The position numbers and the translations under genes were made by a program. Shown here piece by piece: positions 7,104 to 16,177 of a stretch of 64,000 bases of DNA. A model generated the notes under the pieces. The model ran no database searches, had not been told where the DNA came from, and saw nothing but the letters and a program-made list of their open reading frames with translations. The stretch lies in assembly GCA_965261725.1 (NCBI GenBank), contig CBDHDU010000051.1:62001-126000 (forward strand), in the 5' to 3' direction. Position 1 is the first letter of the stretch. Each line of letters begins with the position of its first letter. Source of the stretch: CANDOC01 sp965261725. GTDB lineage: Bacteria; Pseudomonadota; Gammaproteobacteria; Pseudomonadales; Endozoicomonadaceae.

Positions 7104-9644
7104 TTACTCTGCTTTCAGCGTTCTCCCCATAAAAGGACTAAAAGGGTTCGCCTTTTTTGTACCACAAAAGGGGTCGTTTAGTTCATGAACACCTAAAATA
7201 CGATGCAGTTCCTGCTGCCAATGTATCTTAAAATCAGCAACAACATCTTCATCCGCTTGATTACTTGATGCCTGCATCAAGTCAATAGCAACTTTCGCAA
7301 ATGCTTCCCGATTGGCGACATGCCTTAGGTTAATTCCATACTTAGCCAGCCCATAAAAGCTTGCGGAGATAGGTTTTTCTCCTTTATGAGATTTTGCATA
7401 TTCGATGGCTTTATCCATAGATTCTCTGAACCGGGCCAGAATATCACTCTGCGCCACCTGAGGTCCCGTTACACAAAAGCGTAGTACGGGTGGATTTTGA
7501 CACACTGTGAGCTTCCATTTATCTTCATCTAAAGAGTCATTAACATGAAAAATTGAAAAATCAGTGCCTTTCTTGGTTTTGAAGCAGACTTGTGTATAAG
7601 GTGTCCCAATGACTTCGAGCTCAGGATAACTGTTGATTATCTCCGCAAATCCGCAAGTAACACGGTGAAGCTCTCTGGCCTGTCTCATGTATTCAGCCTT
7701 ACCTGTTTTAAGCAGAGCCATCCATGCTGCCGCATAATTTCCTACACAAGTGCTCCCCTGAAGGTTTGTTGTAAGGTAAAACCCTCCCGACCAATTGGCA
7801 TCAACAAAAGTAACCATATTTTTTAAAGAAGTCGTCCGGAATAACACGACAGAGCTACCTTTCAAGGAGTAACCATATTTATGAGTATCAACAGATATGC
7901 TGGTCACTTCCGGCACAGAAAAATCGAATGGCGGTACTTTGGTTATTGATTTATCTTCTTCTCCAAGTACCTGAAGCCAGTGCAAGGGAAATCCCCCTAG
8001 GCAACCATCAACATGAAGAAACAGATTATGCTTAGCAGCCAGTTTACCCAACCCTTTAATATCATCCATAACGCCATGAGGATAGTTAAAAGCTGAACCT
8101 ACTAAAAGTACCGTTCTGTCAGTTATTTTATTCTCTACATCAGTTAACTTTACCTTGAATGATGCAGGAGTATTATCACCTTCTGATTCTTCCTCTATAT
8201 CAGCATAAATGACGTTCATTCCACACGCTTCAGCACCTTTTTTAAAGGCCGGGTGTACAGATGTCGGAACAATAATCTCCGGTTTAATGTTTCCAGATTG
8301 GTGCGCAATATTTCCATAAGCCAAAAGTGCAGCCTTGATACTTTCAGTCCCCCCTGGCGTTAAAAGACCTGAAGGTCGAGAAAAATCTTTATCACTGTCT
8401 GTATCTCCGCTTGTCGAAGAATCGTCGGCATCATCTTCTGTCGCAGGCTCACCAACAGGCATATTAGGTGCATTGAGCATATTCAGAAGCATGTTAACGA
8501 TTTGCCCTTCAAAATATGCACCGCTGGCATTCAAACTCCGCTGTATTAAATTAGTATGTGCGAAGGGTATAAAAGCTTCTCCTAGCTGTTCATAATGCTT
8601 GATGCTACCACTGTAAAGTGACCCTGAGACCTGACCTGTGCTCCACTCTTTATTCTCTTCACTCGCTAATAGTTTTGCCACACTTATTAACTTCGCTGCC
8701 GGAACCCCTTCTTCAGGAATATAATCAAAACTTGGAAACAGATTGTCTACATCGTAACCAAAATAATAATGGGCACCTAGCCCCTGAATGAATCTCGATA
8801 TCCAGTTAGTTCCTTTTTTACGCAATTCTCCGTCCAGTGTCTTGTTCCTAAGCGGTAGCGCTCTTTCACTTAATCTAGCGATTGCAGAAGAGGTATCATT
8901 AGTAAGCTCATGCATTTCAGTCAGAGCATCTTCTACTTCAGCTACCTTTTTCTGGTCTGCAACATGTATAAAAAATTCGGTTTTGTACGCAAAATGATCA
9001 GGTTTGAATCTGATTACAATCGCAGAAAAGCAACCTGTTTTCCTTTTAAGGTCAACCCTTCCTGGTACACAAACGACACCTTCATCACCCCCTAATATTT
9101 GGAGCTCCCTGAACTTAAACTTATTTCGCTGCACGTTTGTGCACACAAGCCTGATCAAATACTGATTCTCTTGACGTTGCCTAAAAGAGAGATGATTCTC
9201 TAATGTAGCCGTATTATCTTGAATTACCTTAGAGTTCAACTCATCAGACAAACTGAGCTTGCTTAAATCTGGTAATGTACCTGAACCTTCTCTAACCAAA
9301 ACAACCTCCAATGTTCCCTTATACCTTGGAGAGAGCCCTGACACTGTACCTGCTGACGATTCGAAACTGATAAAACCTATCCCTGACCGGTTACAATGTT
9401 TATAACTTTCTGTCATCAGATATCCATCATCTTCAACAAACAAACTTAACTTGGGGTTGGTGGTTTCACCAGTAACACTCAGCTGATATTTCTCTTGTGG
9501 CTGGTTTATATCAACTCCACATTCAGTATCCACTATCAGGCCACTGGGAAGTTCTATTCTGGCTGCCCACAAAGAATAAGAAAATAGAACCATAAAACAG
9601 CAATACCAAACACGGGTTAATCCGAGCAGTTGCCTGACAAGCAT
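7104..9644 (-). CDS. exported sphingosine-1-phosphate lyase-like PLP protein
   Basis: 846 aa from the ATG at 9644, chosen because AGGAG lies 8 nt upstream (9653-9657). Residues 1-28 look like a signal peptide (basic start, VWYCCFMVLFSYSLWA). Residues 30-310 match nothing I recognise. Residues 320-800 follow S1P lyase motif by motif: GQVSGSLYS, TPGGTESIKAALLAYG, NYPHGVMDDI, LHVDGCLGGF, the PLP lysine at about 589 in VDTHKYGYSLKGSS, and near the C-terminus FYGLAKYGI, equivalent to the IYGMAQ segment of the human enzyme. An acidic Asp/Ser insert interrupts the region before TPGGTES. S1P lyase cleaves phosphorylated sphingoid bases, which most bacteria lack, so a host target is a reasonable inference; Legionella uses an S1P lyase effector. 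Could act on another phospho-amine. Confidence 0.85.
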   Translation of the reverse strand: MLVRQLLGLTRVWYCCFMVLFSYSLWAARIELPSGLIVDTECGVDINQPQEKYQLSVTGETTNPKLSLFVEDDGYLMTESYKHCNRSGIGFISFESSAGTVSGLSPRYKGTLEVVLVREGSGTLPDLSKLSLSDELNSKVIQDNTATLENHLSFRQRQENQYLIRLVCTNVQRNKFKFRELQILGGDEGVVCVPGRVDLKRKTGCFSAIVIRFKPDHFAYKTEFFIHVADQKKVAEVEDALTEMHELTNDTSSAIARLSERALPLRNKTLDGELRKKGTNWISRFIQGLGAHYYFGYDVDNLFPSFDYIPEEGVPAAKLISVAKLLASEENKEWSTGQVSGSLYSGSIKHYEQLGEAFIPFAHTNLIQRSLNASGAYFEGQIVNMLLNMLNAPNMPVGEPATEDDADDSSTSGDTDSDKDFSRPSGLLTPGGTESIKAALLAYGNIAHQSGNIKPEIIVPTSVHPAFKKGAEACGMNVIYADIEEESEGDNTPASFKVKLTDVENKITDRTVLLVGSAFNYPHGVMDDIKGLGKLAAKHNLFLHVDGCLGGFPLHWLQVLGEEDKSITKVPPFDFSVPEVTSISVDTHKYGYSLKGSSVVLFRTTSLKNMVTFVDANWSGGFYLTTNLQGSTCVGNYAAAWMALLKTGKAEYMRQARELHRVTCGFAEIINSYPELEVIGTPYTQVCFKTKKGTDFSIFHVNDSLDEDKWKLTVCQNPPVLRFCVTGPQVAQSDILARFRESMDKAIEYAKSHKGEKPISASFYGLAKYGINLRHVANREAFAKVAIDLMQASSNQADEDVVADFKIHWQQELHRILGVHELNDPFCGTKKANPFSPFMGRTLKAE

Positions 9645-9836
9645 AACTAGTACTCCTTTTTGGTTTGGGTAAGCGCACAGAGCCTGAAGCATAGCCAAAT
9701 CAACCTGCTACTGAGGGTTCATCCGACGACCGGACATGACTATGCAAAAATCCCCTGTTACCAATGATTTCCTGTCTCAGAACACACAAGACTCCGTTAT
9801 AATCCCCGCTTCCCAACCCGATTTCAGGACTGCACC

Positions 9837-10508
9837 ATGACTCAGGACGAACTGAAACAGGCCACCGCCCGTGCGGCCATTGATTTGATCAAGCCACATC
9901 TGGAAGACAATATGATTCTGGGCATTGGCACCGGCTCTACTGCCAATTTCTTTATCGATATGCTGGCAGAGCTGAAAGACCGGTTTGATGGTGCCGTTGC
10001 CAGTTCAGAAGCATCTGCCGAACGCTTGAAGAGCCATGGTATTCCTGTTTATGACCTTAACAGTGTCAGCAGCCTGCGTTTTTATATTGATGGTGCTGAT
10101 GAAGCCAACAGCTGGCTGCATCTGATAAAAGGTGGTGGTGCAGCACTGACACGCGAAAAAATTGTTGCGGCTGTTGCCGAAGAATTCATCTGTATTGCCG
10201 ACGAAAGCAAACAGGTTGATGTGCTTGGCAAATTCCCTCTGCCTGTTGAGGTGATTCCCATGGCTCGCAGCCATGTGGGACGGGAGCTGGTGAAGCTGGG
10301 TGGTGATCCGGCTTACCGTGAAGGCGTCGTCACAGATAATGGCAATGTTATTCTCGATGTCTGGAATATGCAGATTACCGATCCGGTTGCTACCGAACAG
10401 GCTATTAATCAGATTACCGGTGTGGTGACCAATGGCCTGTTTGCTGCCCGCGCGGCGGATGTATTACTGTTGGGTACTGCTGATGGTGTGAAAACAATCA
10501 AACCCTGA
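9837..10508 (+). CDS. rpiA: ribose-5-phosphate isomerase A
   Basis: 223-aa RpiA interconverting ribose-5-phosphate and ribulose-5-phosphate in the pentose phosphate pathway. Visible: GIGTGSTANFFID (phosphate loop), DGADE with catalytic acids, KGGGAALTREKIVA with the catalytic lysine region, and the C-terminal GVVTNGLFA. Length is standard. It is followed by a hairpin and then livJ. Confidence 0.97.
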   Translation: MTQDELKQATARAAIDLIKPHLEDNMILGIGTGSTANFFIDMLAELKDRFDGAVASSEASAERLKSHGIPVYDLNSVSSLRFYIDGADEANSWLHLIKGGGAALTREKIVAAVAEEFICIADESKQVDVLGKFPLPVEVIPMARSHVGRELVKLGGDPAYREGVVTDNGNVILDVWNMQITDPVATEQAINQITGVVTNGLFAARAADVLLLGTADGVKTIKP

Positions 10509-10520
10509 CTATCTCCCCTA

Positions 10521-10551
10521 CCCTGTTTATCACATCGCCCGATAAACAGGG
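10521..10551 (+). terminator. hairpin after rpiA
   Basis: Perfect 10-bp stem CCCTGTTTAT / ATAAACAGGG with an 11-nt loop, 12 nt after the rpiA stop. No T-run follows, so it may be a weak terminator or an mRNA 3'-end stabiliser. Confidence 0.5.
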
Positions 10552-10740
10552 AATCCTGCCTCATTGTTGCCGCCATAAAACGACACTTTGCTTTTACGTA
10601 AAAATACGTAGAATGAAAACCTGCTGCAGTTTATGTCTATAGCGGGAAACGCCTTTAAATAAAAACAAACATAACGGCGCTTCCGGGTAAAAGCTTCGCA
10701 GTAAAAGAAAGCAACAATAACAACACAAGTGAGTGCGCTT

Positions 10741-11856
10741 ATGATTAAAACTCTCCACAAAACCCTGGTCGGTTTTGGTGCCGCTATGACGCTGACAGCA
10801 GGCATGGTTCAGGCTGACACCATCAAGATTGCGCTGGCAGGTCCGGAATCCGGCCCGGTTTCCCAGTATGGCACCATGCAATTTATCGGCGCTGAAATGG
10901 CCGTTGAACAAATCAATAAAAGCGGCGGTGTAAACGGTAAAAAGCTTGAAGCGATCCGCTTTGATGATGCCTGCGATCCTAAACAGGCGGTTGCTGTCGC
11001 TAACAAAATCGTGAATGAAGATATTCGTTTTGTTGTTGGCCACCTGTGCTCCTCATCAACCCAGCCCGCGTCTGATATCTATGAAGAAGAAGGCGTGTTG
11101 ATGATTACTGCCGCATCTACCAGCCCCGATATTACGTCCCGTGGTTATCAGATGATTTTCCGCACCATCGGTCTGGACAGTCTGCAGGGACCAACTGCGG
11201 GTCGTTATATTACTGAAAGCGTCAAACCGAAGCGTATGGCCGTCATTCATGACAAGCAGCAATACGGTGAAGGCATTGCAACCGCTGTCAAAGAAACTGT
11301 AGAAGCCGCAGGCATTGATGTGGTGCTGTTTGAAGGTGTGACTGCCGGTGACAAGGACTTCTCCGCCCTGATCGCCAAAATGAAGAAAGAAGATGTCGAC
11401 TTCGTTTACTACGGTGGTTACCACCCGGAACTGGGGCTGATTCTGCGCCAGAGTGCAGACCAGAATCTCGGTGCCAAATTTATGGGTCCTGAAGGTGTTG
11501 GCAACAAAGATATTTCTGCTATTGCCGGTGAAGCTTCTGAAGGCCTGCTGGTAACGCTGCCCAAGAGCTTTGATCAAGACCCGGCAAACCAGAAGCTGGT
11601 TGCTGCCTTCAAAGCAAAAGACCAGGATTCCACCGGCCCTTTTGTTTTCCCATCATACTCTGCCGTGCAGGTTATGGCGGATGGTATGACTCAGGCTAAA
11701 AGTGAAAACCCGGAAGCAGTCGCCAAAGCTCTACGAAGTAATAGCTTTGATACTCCAACCGGTTCTCTGGCTTTCGACAGCAAAGGTGACCTGAAAGACT
11801 TTAGCTTTGTCGTTTATGAGTGGCATGCTGACGGCACTAAAACATCGCTGAATTAA
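10741..11856 (+). CDS. livJ: branched-chain amino acid ABC transporter, periplasmic binding protein
   Basis: Periplasmic receptor of a LIV-type importer. From the ATG at 10741 it is 371 aa with a signal peptide ending MVQA before DTIKIALAGPESGPVSQYG. It contains the family's VVGHLCSSSTQPA ligand-binding segment (paired Cys near residues 74-100 as in LivJ/LivK) and a type I binding-protein fold to the end. The cognate membrane and ATPase genes livHMGF are 11.2 kb downstream, separated by accessory and mobile DNA. Followed by two tandem hairpins. Confidence 0.93.
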   Translation: MIKTLHKTLVGFGAAMTLTAGMVQADTIKIALAGPESGPVSQYGTMQFIGAEMAVEQINKSGGVNGKKLEAIRFDDACDPKQAVAVANKIVNEDIRFVVGHLCSSSTQPASDIYEEEGVLMITAASTSPDITSRGYQMIFRTIGLDSLQGPTAGRYITESVKPKRMAVIHDKQQYGEGIATAVKETVEAAGIDVVLFEGVTAGDKDFSALIAKMKKEDVDFVYYGGYHPELGLILRQSADQNLGAKFMGPEGVGNKDISAIAGEASEGLLVTLPKSFDQDPANQKLVAAFKAKDQDSTGPFVFPSYSAVQVMADGMTQAKSENPEAVAKALRSNSFDTPTGSLAFDSKGDLKDFSFVVYEWHADGTKTSLN

Positions 11857-11873
11857 GCTAGGAATTGGTGGAG

Positions 11874-11935
11874 ATGGATGACCATAAGGGAATTTTACGG
11901 TCATCCATGAGAATCATAAAACATTTATGATTCTC
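11874..11935. other. two tandem perfect hairpins after livJ
   Basis: Hairpin 1 pairs ATGGATGACC (11874-11883) with GGTCATCCAT (11899-11908). Hairpin 2 pairs GAGAATCATAAA (11909-11920) with TTTATGATTCTC (11924-11935), loop ACA. They abut each other 18 bp past the livJ stop. They could terminate or protect livJ mRNA, giving the excess of binding protein typical of such systems. Confidence 0.6.
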
Positions 11936-11990
11936 CAAATTGTCCGCAGAAGTTTCTGTCCTGTGTATGGAGCTTCTCGATACCTTTCTG

Positions 11991-12167
11991 TTAGAAAAGA
12001 TAAGTGATAGAGAGGACAATAAGAGATACTCCTCCAACTAAAAATGGAAGACGTAGCCGAGCATATAGCCTTTCATTTTTTTCATGATCCTTATCAAGTT
12101 TGATTTTTCTTGAAACAACGCATAGTAAAAAGCAACCGCCTAAGAACATGAATACAAAACTGATCAT
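11991..12167 (-). CDS. small two-TM membrane protein (58 aa)
   Basis: Unrecognised small protein. The ATG at 12167 is preceded by a strong Shine-Dalgarno CAGGTGATAA. The product has a hydrophobic segment at residues 2-19 (FVFMFLGGCFLLCVV), a charged loop (KIKLDKDHEKNERLYARLR) and a second hydrophobic segment at 41-58, ending ITYLF. It lies in the 538-bp gap between livJ and the next gene, on the opposite strand. The pattern of SD, TM-loop-TM and compact length argues for a real gene, but no homologue is known to me. Confidence 0.55.
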   Translation of the reverse strand: MISFVFMFLGGCFLLCVVSRKIKLDKDHEKNERLYARLRLPFLVGGVSLIVLSITYLF

Positions 12168-12394
12168 TTATCACCTGAAAAATTACAAGATTTACTCTCA
12201 CCCCATGCCTGTCGAACTTATTTTGCTATAAAAGCGCAGTCATATCAGCCTCCATAGTCATTTTCATAGTTGGAGGTGATCATTGTTTCCCATCCATGAC
12301 TATTTTACGGTAAAAAGCAGATTCATAGTTGAACTATACATAAATGCAGATAATAATGATTCGCAATTGCATTTTAAAGTTTGGGTTCAGATCT

Positions 12395-12907
12395 ATGGAA
12401 ACATGGCAAGAGGAAATCCGCCGGGGTAATACCTGCTTCGATAATAAGCACTGGCATGTTGCCGAAGAGGCATACCTGAATGCTGCGGCTGAGCTGGAGC
12501 AGGCATGGTTTGCCAACCTTGAAAGCACCCGACTGATGATGGCCTGGATCGCCAATATGCATAACCTCGCCACACTTTATGAAGTGACCGAGCGCCCGCA
12601 GATTGCCGGAAATTATTTTATGCTGCCTTACCGGCGAATCAGGATTTTGATGCAGGAAGTCAGCCTGCCTCAGGCATTCCAGCAATCCCTCTACCATGCT
12701 ATGCGTAGTGCTATGATCCCTTTGCTTGAGTTCTCCAAACGTCAACGTATCTGCAAGTGCTGTCGGGGAGAGCTGGAAAGAATGAGAGAATGGATTACTC
12801 AGTTCCCGTTACAGGTTATGGAGGCTCCGGACGCAGGATCACTTCTGACCTTCGGAAGTCAAAAAAACCCTTCCCTAAAAGCCCCTCCAAACGTAACGTT
12901 GCATTGA
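12395..12907 (+). CDS. hypothetical protein, helical TPR-like
   Basis: 170 aa from METWQEEI. The pattern RGNTCFDNKHWHVAEEAYLNAA at the start followed by LATLYEVTERPQIAGNYFMLP resembles two tetratricopeptide-like helix pairs. A paired-Cys motif ICKCCRGEL lies near residue 120. I do not recognise the family. The C-terminal part after residue 150 is low-complexity and may be altered by the IS630 element that begins 13 bp after the stop. Confidence 0.5.
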   Translation: METWQEEIRRGNTCFDNKHWHVAEEAYLNAAAELEQAWFANLESTRLMMAWIANMHNLATLYEVTERPQIAGNYFMLPYRRIRILMQEVSLPQAFQQSLYHAMRSAMIPLLEFSKRQRICKCCRGELERMREWITQFPLQVMEAPDAGSLLTFGSQKNPSLKAPPNVTLH

Positions 12908-12920
12908 TTTAAACAGACTA

Positions 12921-14134
12921 GTACATGGTTTCAATACGATTGATGTCTGACAAGGAAGAGCGCCTGCTCTTAAGGCATGATGTCCATTTTTTACTCATGC
13001 CAGTCAAATACCACTTCCGCCTTTCCAGTGAAGAACAGCATAACCTAAAGCAAATTGTTCAAGCCGATAAGATTGCACGACATAAGCGTACCCATGCTCA
13101 AATTCTTCTCGCCCTTGATGAAAATGGTCCCGCTTTAAGTGAAGCTGCCGCTGCGGATGTTTGCGTCGTTTCTATACCCACCATTCAAAGAGTTCGTAAG
13201 CGCTGTGTTGAAGAAGGACTTGGGATTGCGGTTGAGAGCAAGTTTAGCCGCAAGGGGCGTCGCCGAAGCCTTGATGGTGAGCAGCACGCCCACCTCATTG
13301 CCCTGACCTGCTCTGAACCACCAGAAGGAAGAACCCGATGGACGCTGGGATTACTCGCAGACAAACTGGTTGAACTGGAAGTGGTTGATACGGTTTCTGC
13401 TCCTACCATCTGCCGAGAGTTAAAAAAAACGAAATAAAACCGTGGCAAAAGCGGGAGTGGTGTATTCCCGCCAAAGCCAATGCGGAGTTTGTGAGTGCCA
13501 TGGAAGATGTCCTTGATGTCTACAAGCTCCCTCATGATCCCCAAAAGCCGCTGGTTTGCATGGATGAAAGCAGTAAACAACAAGTTAAAGAAGTCAGAAC
13601 ACCGCTACCCATGAAAGAAGGTCAGCCTGCACGCTACGACAATGAGTATGAGCGTAATGGCGTCAGCAATCTCTTCATGTTCTTCGCTCCGCTTGAAGGG
13701 TGGCGGCATGTGGAGGTAACAGACCGCAGAACGGCTGAAGACTAGGCATTCCAGATCAAGCAACGGGTTGATGTGCATTACCCTGAAGCTGTGGCTATAC
13801 GTCTGGTAATGGATAACCTGAACACACATACACCGGTATCGCTCTACAAAGTATTCGAACCTGAAGAAGCTCGCCGTATAGCCAGTAAGCTGGAAATCCA
13901 TTACACCCCAAAGCATGGCAGCTGGCTAAACATGGCTGAAATTAAACTGAGTATTTTAAGCCGCCAGTGCCTCGATCGCAGGATTCCGGATCAAAACACT
14001 TTGAAAGCAGAGGTTTCGTCTTGGGAAGCGGTACGAAACCAGTGCCAGACAAAAATGGACTGGCGGTTTACCAACAAGGATGCGCGAATAAAGCTGAGAA
14101 AGCTTTACCCTTCAATCGCATTGAAATGATGTAC
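12921..14134 (+). mobile_element. IS630-family insertion sequence
   Basis: 1214 bp inserted at CTAG with a TA duplication, the classic IS630 target. Ends are imperfect inverted repeats of about 28 bp: GTACATGGTTTCAATACGAT on the left and GTACATCATTTCAATGCGAT read inward from the right. It carries one broken transposase gene. Confidence 0.85.
12997..14129 (+). pseudogene. IS630-family transposase, two lesions
   Basis: DDE transposase beginning MPVKYHFRLSSEEQ with an N-terminal helix-turn-helix. The first frame ends at 13437 just after an A8 run (RELKKTK), and the IS630 motif KPWQKREWCIP continues in another frame, so either slippage at A8 or a mutation separates them. A TAG at 13743 (TAED*AFQ) breaks the second part. 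The catalytic region VMDNLNTHT and HYTPKHGSWLNMAEI are present afterwards. Probably inactive unless both breaks are bypassed. Confidence 0.85.
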
Positions 14135-14212
14135 TAGGCCGGTGATATTCGAGCAGGCAAAAAAAGTCTATGCTGTCAGCCTATCAGACAAGAATACTGC
14201 TCATATCACTCT

Positions 14213-15088
14213 ATGATACAAAATATCACTATTGTGGGTGGAACCCACGGCAATGAATTTATAGGGCCTTACCTGATTCGAAAGCTTGAAAATCAGCAGG
14301 CTTTTTCAGATAGCCATATTCCTGTCGATTATCTGCTGGCCAATCCGGAAGCCTTTAAAGCATCTGCCCGCTTTATTGATACCGACCTCAACCGTTCATT
14401 CTCAGAAGCCATTCTGAAGACAGAACATAGTGAGTGTTATGAGCACAAGCGCGCCAAAGAGATCAATCAGCTACTGGGGCCAAAGCCGTGCAACACACGC
14501 TTTATTGTTGATCTGCACAGCACAACCTCCAATATGGGCATGACGCTGCTTGTTCGCAACGGCAATATGTTTTCCCTGCGTGCGGCAGCTTATGTTCAGC
14601 GGCAGATGCCTGATATAAAAATCATTGTCAGCGATAAAAAGCGTGCTTCTGTCGTCCTAAACAGCATATCAGAGTTTGGTTTGGGTGTTGAAGTGGGTCC
14701 AATCCATAACGGCGTCGTGCGTCATGAGCTGTTTGAAATGACGGAGCAGGTTATACGCGCTCTGGTTGAATTCCCGAACTTCACCCCGGAAAAACAAGCC
14801 AGCAGCTATCCTGAGCAAATTACTGCCTATCAGTCCGGTGAAAAAGTCATCTACCCTCAAGATGAAAACGGCGAGATCACAGCAATGATCCACAAGGACT
14901 TTCAGGATAAGGATTTTACCCTGCTGAAAACAAACGACATTGTATTTATGGGATTGGATAACAAGGAAATTCAGTATACAGGTACACCCGGTTATCCCAT
15001 CTTTATTAACGAAGCCGCCTATTACCGGGAAGGTCATGCTTTTGTGATGACAGAGAAGAAGACAATAGACCTGACAGTGGAAGCGTAA
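14213..15088 (+). CDS. aspartoacylase (AspA/AstE family)
   Basis: 291-aa zinc hydrolase that would cleave N-acetylaspartate or related N-acyl amino acids. The zinc ligands are visible in GGTHGNE (His and Glu) and VDLHSTTSNMGMT (His), with the substrate-binding TDLNRSF and a Glu in LGVEVGP. The C-terminal beta domain is present and the length is close to vertebrate aspartoacylase, unlike shorter AstE enzymes. Located between IS630 and the permease gene. Confidence 0.88.
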   Translation: MIQNITIVGGTHGNEFIGPYLIRKLENQQAFSDSHIPVDYLLANPEAFKASARFIDTDLNRSFSEAILKTEHSECYEHKRAKEINQLLGPKPCNTRFIVDLHSTTSNMGMTLLVRNGNMFSLRAAAYVQRQMPDIKIIVSDKKRASVVLNSISEFGLGVEVGPIHNGVVRHELFEMTEQVIRALVEFPNFTPEKQASSYPEQITAYQSGEKVIYPQDENGEITAMIHKDFQDKDFTLLKTNDIVFMGLDNKEIQYTGTPGYPIFINEAAYYREGHAFVMTEKKTIDLTVEA

Positions 15089-15152
15089 TTTTCTTATTCA
15101 GCAAAAGACAAACCGATCTCCATACGCAGTATGAAGATCGGTTACGAGTACT

Positions 15153-16064
15153 TTAAAAGAGATAGCTGTACAGGAATCCCGCGCCCATCGCCATACCCAG
15201 AATAACGATCAGGAACGCAGCAATCATGCGGTTTTTAAAGATCGATTTCAGCAGAATGACTTCTGTCAGGCTGGCACCGGCACTACCGATAATCAAAGCC
15301 ATTACCGCGCCCAGCCCCATACCTTTGGCTGCCAGTGCAGCACTTAGCGGAATCACAGCTTCAGCACGGATATAAAGCGGAATACCGATAACTGCCGCAA
15401 CCGGAATCGCAAACGGATTGCTGTCGCTGGCAACGCTGGCAACAAACTCTGTTGGCATAAAGCCGTAAATCATGGAGCCCAAAGCAATACCTGCCATCAG
15501 GAAAGGCAGTACTTTCTTAAAGTCTTTCCAAGTGCTGTTCCAGATTTTCAGCCACTTATTAACCGGCTTTGGCTGGCATGAACTGCCACAACATTTTTTG
15601 GCTTCAGGTTCACTATAGACGTCCGCTTTCACATACTTCTCATAGCCCAGCTTTTCGAGCGTATAGCCTGCGATAACAGAAACACCCATCGCTACTGCAA
15701 AATAAAAAGCAGTAACCTCCAATCCGAATGTAACGGCAAACAGGCCAATAATAATAGGATTCAGCAACGGGCTGGCGAACAGGAAGACCATCATGGTTCC
15801 AAAACCGGCTTTTGCCCGCAGCAATCCTTTCAGGAATGGAATCGTAGAACAGGAGCAGAACGGTGTAATCGCTCCCAGAAAACCAGCCACAAGATATCCC
15901 TTGCCATTTTTACTGCTCAGAATACTCTGGATTTTGCTGGGCGGAATATATTCCTGCAGCACGCCCACAAAATAACTGATCGCCAGAAACAGTACCGTCA
16001 GCTCTACCGCCAGAAATGCGAACATATTCAGTGTTTCTGTGATCATTTCAGGTGTTACAGACAT
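15153..16064 (-). CDS. permease, UPF0718/ArsP-like
   Basis: 303-aa polytopic inner-membrane protein with about eight TM segments. It has the family's repeated half signatures: FCSCSTIPFLKGLL in the first half and IRAEAVIPLSAALAAKGM in the second. A cytoplasmic loop near residue 150 carries KKCCGSSCQ, a Cys cluster suitable for thiophilic metal or metalloid. It is divergent from an ArsR-family regulator, which suggests metal/metalloid-induced export. The substrate is not determined. Confidence 0.82.
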   Translation of the reverse strand: MSVTPEMITETLNMFAFLAVELTVLFLAISYFVGVLQEYIPPSKIQSILSSKNGKGYLVAGFLGAITPFCSCSTIPFLKGLLRAKAGFGTMMVFLFASPLLNPIIIGLFAVTFGLEVTAFYFAVAMGVSVIAGYTLEKLGYEKYVKADVYSEPEAKKCCGSSCQPKPVNKWLKIWNSTWKDFKKVLPFLMAGIALGSMIYGFMPTEFVASVASDSNPFAIPVAAVIGIPLYIRAEAVIPLSAALAAKGMGLGAVMALIIGSAGASLTEVILLKSIFKNRMIAAFLIVILGMAMGAGFLYSYLF

Positions 16065-16080
16065 AAAACCACCATAACTA

Positions 16081-16154
16081 TATTTCCAGAATTATGGAAA
16101 TAATAGATTCAACCACTTGTTCGCGTCAACATATTTCTACTAAAATCGAAATAT
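16081..16154. promoter_or_regulatory. two inverted repeats, likely ArsR operator
   Basis: TATTTCC (16081-16087) pairs with GGAAATA (16096-16102); ATATTTC (16131-16137) pairs with GAAATAT (16148-16154). Both 7-bp arms are perfect and share the core ATTTC/GAAAT. They occupy the divergent promoter region of the permease and the regulator, where an ArsR dimer would bind. Confidence 0.55.
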
Positions 16155-16177
16155 CAGAACTAACGGGTTATCAGATC

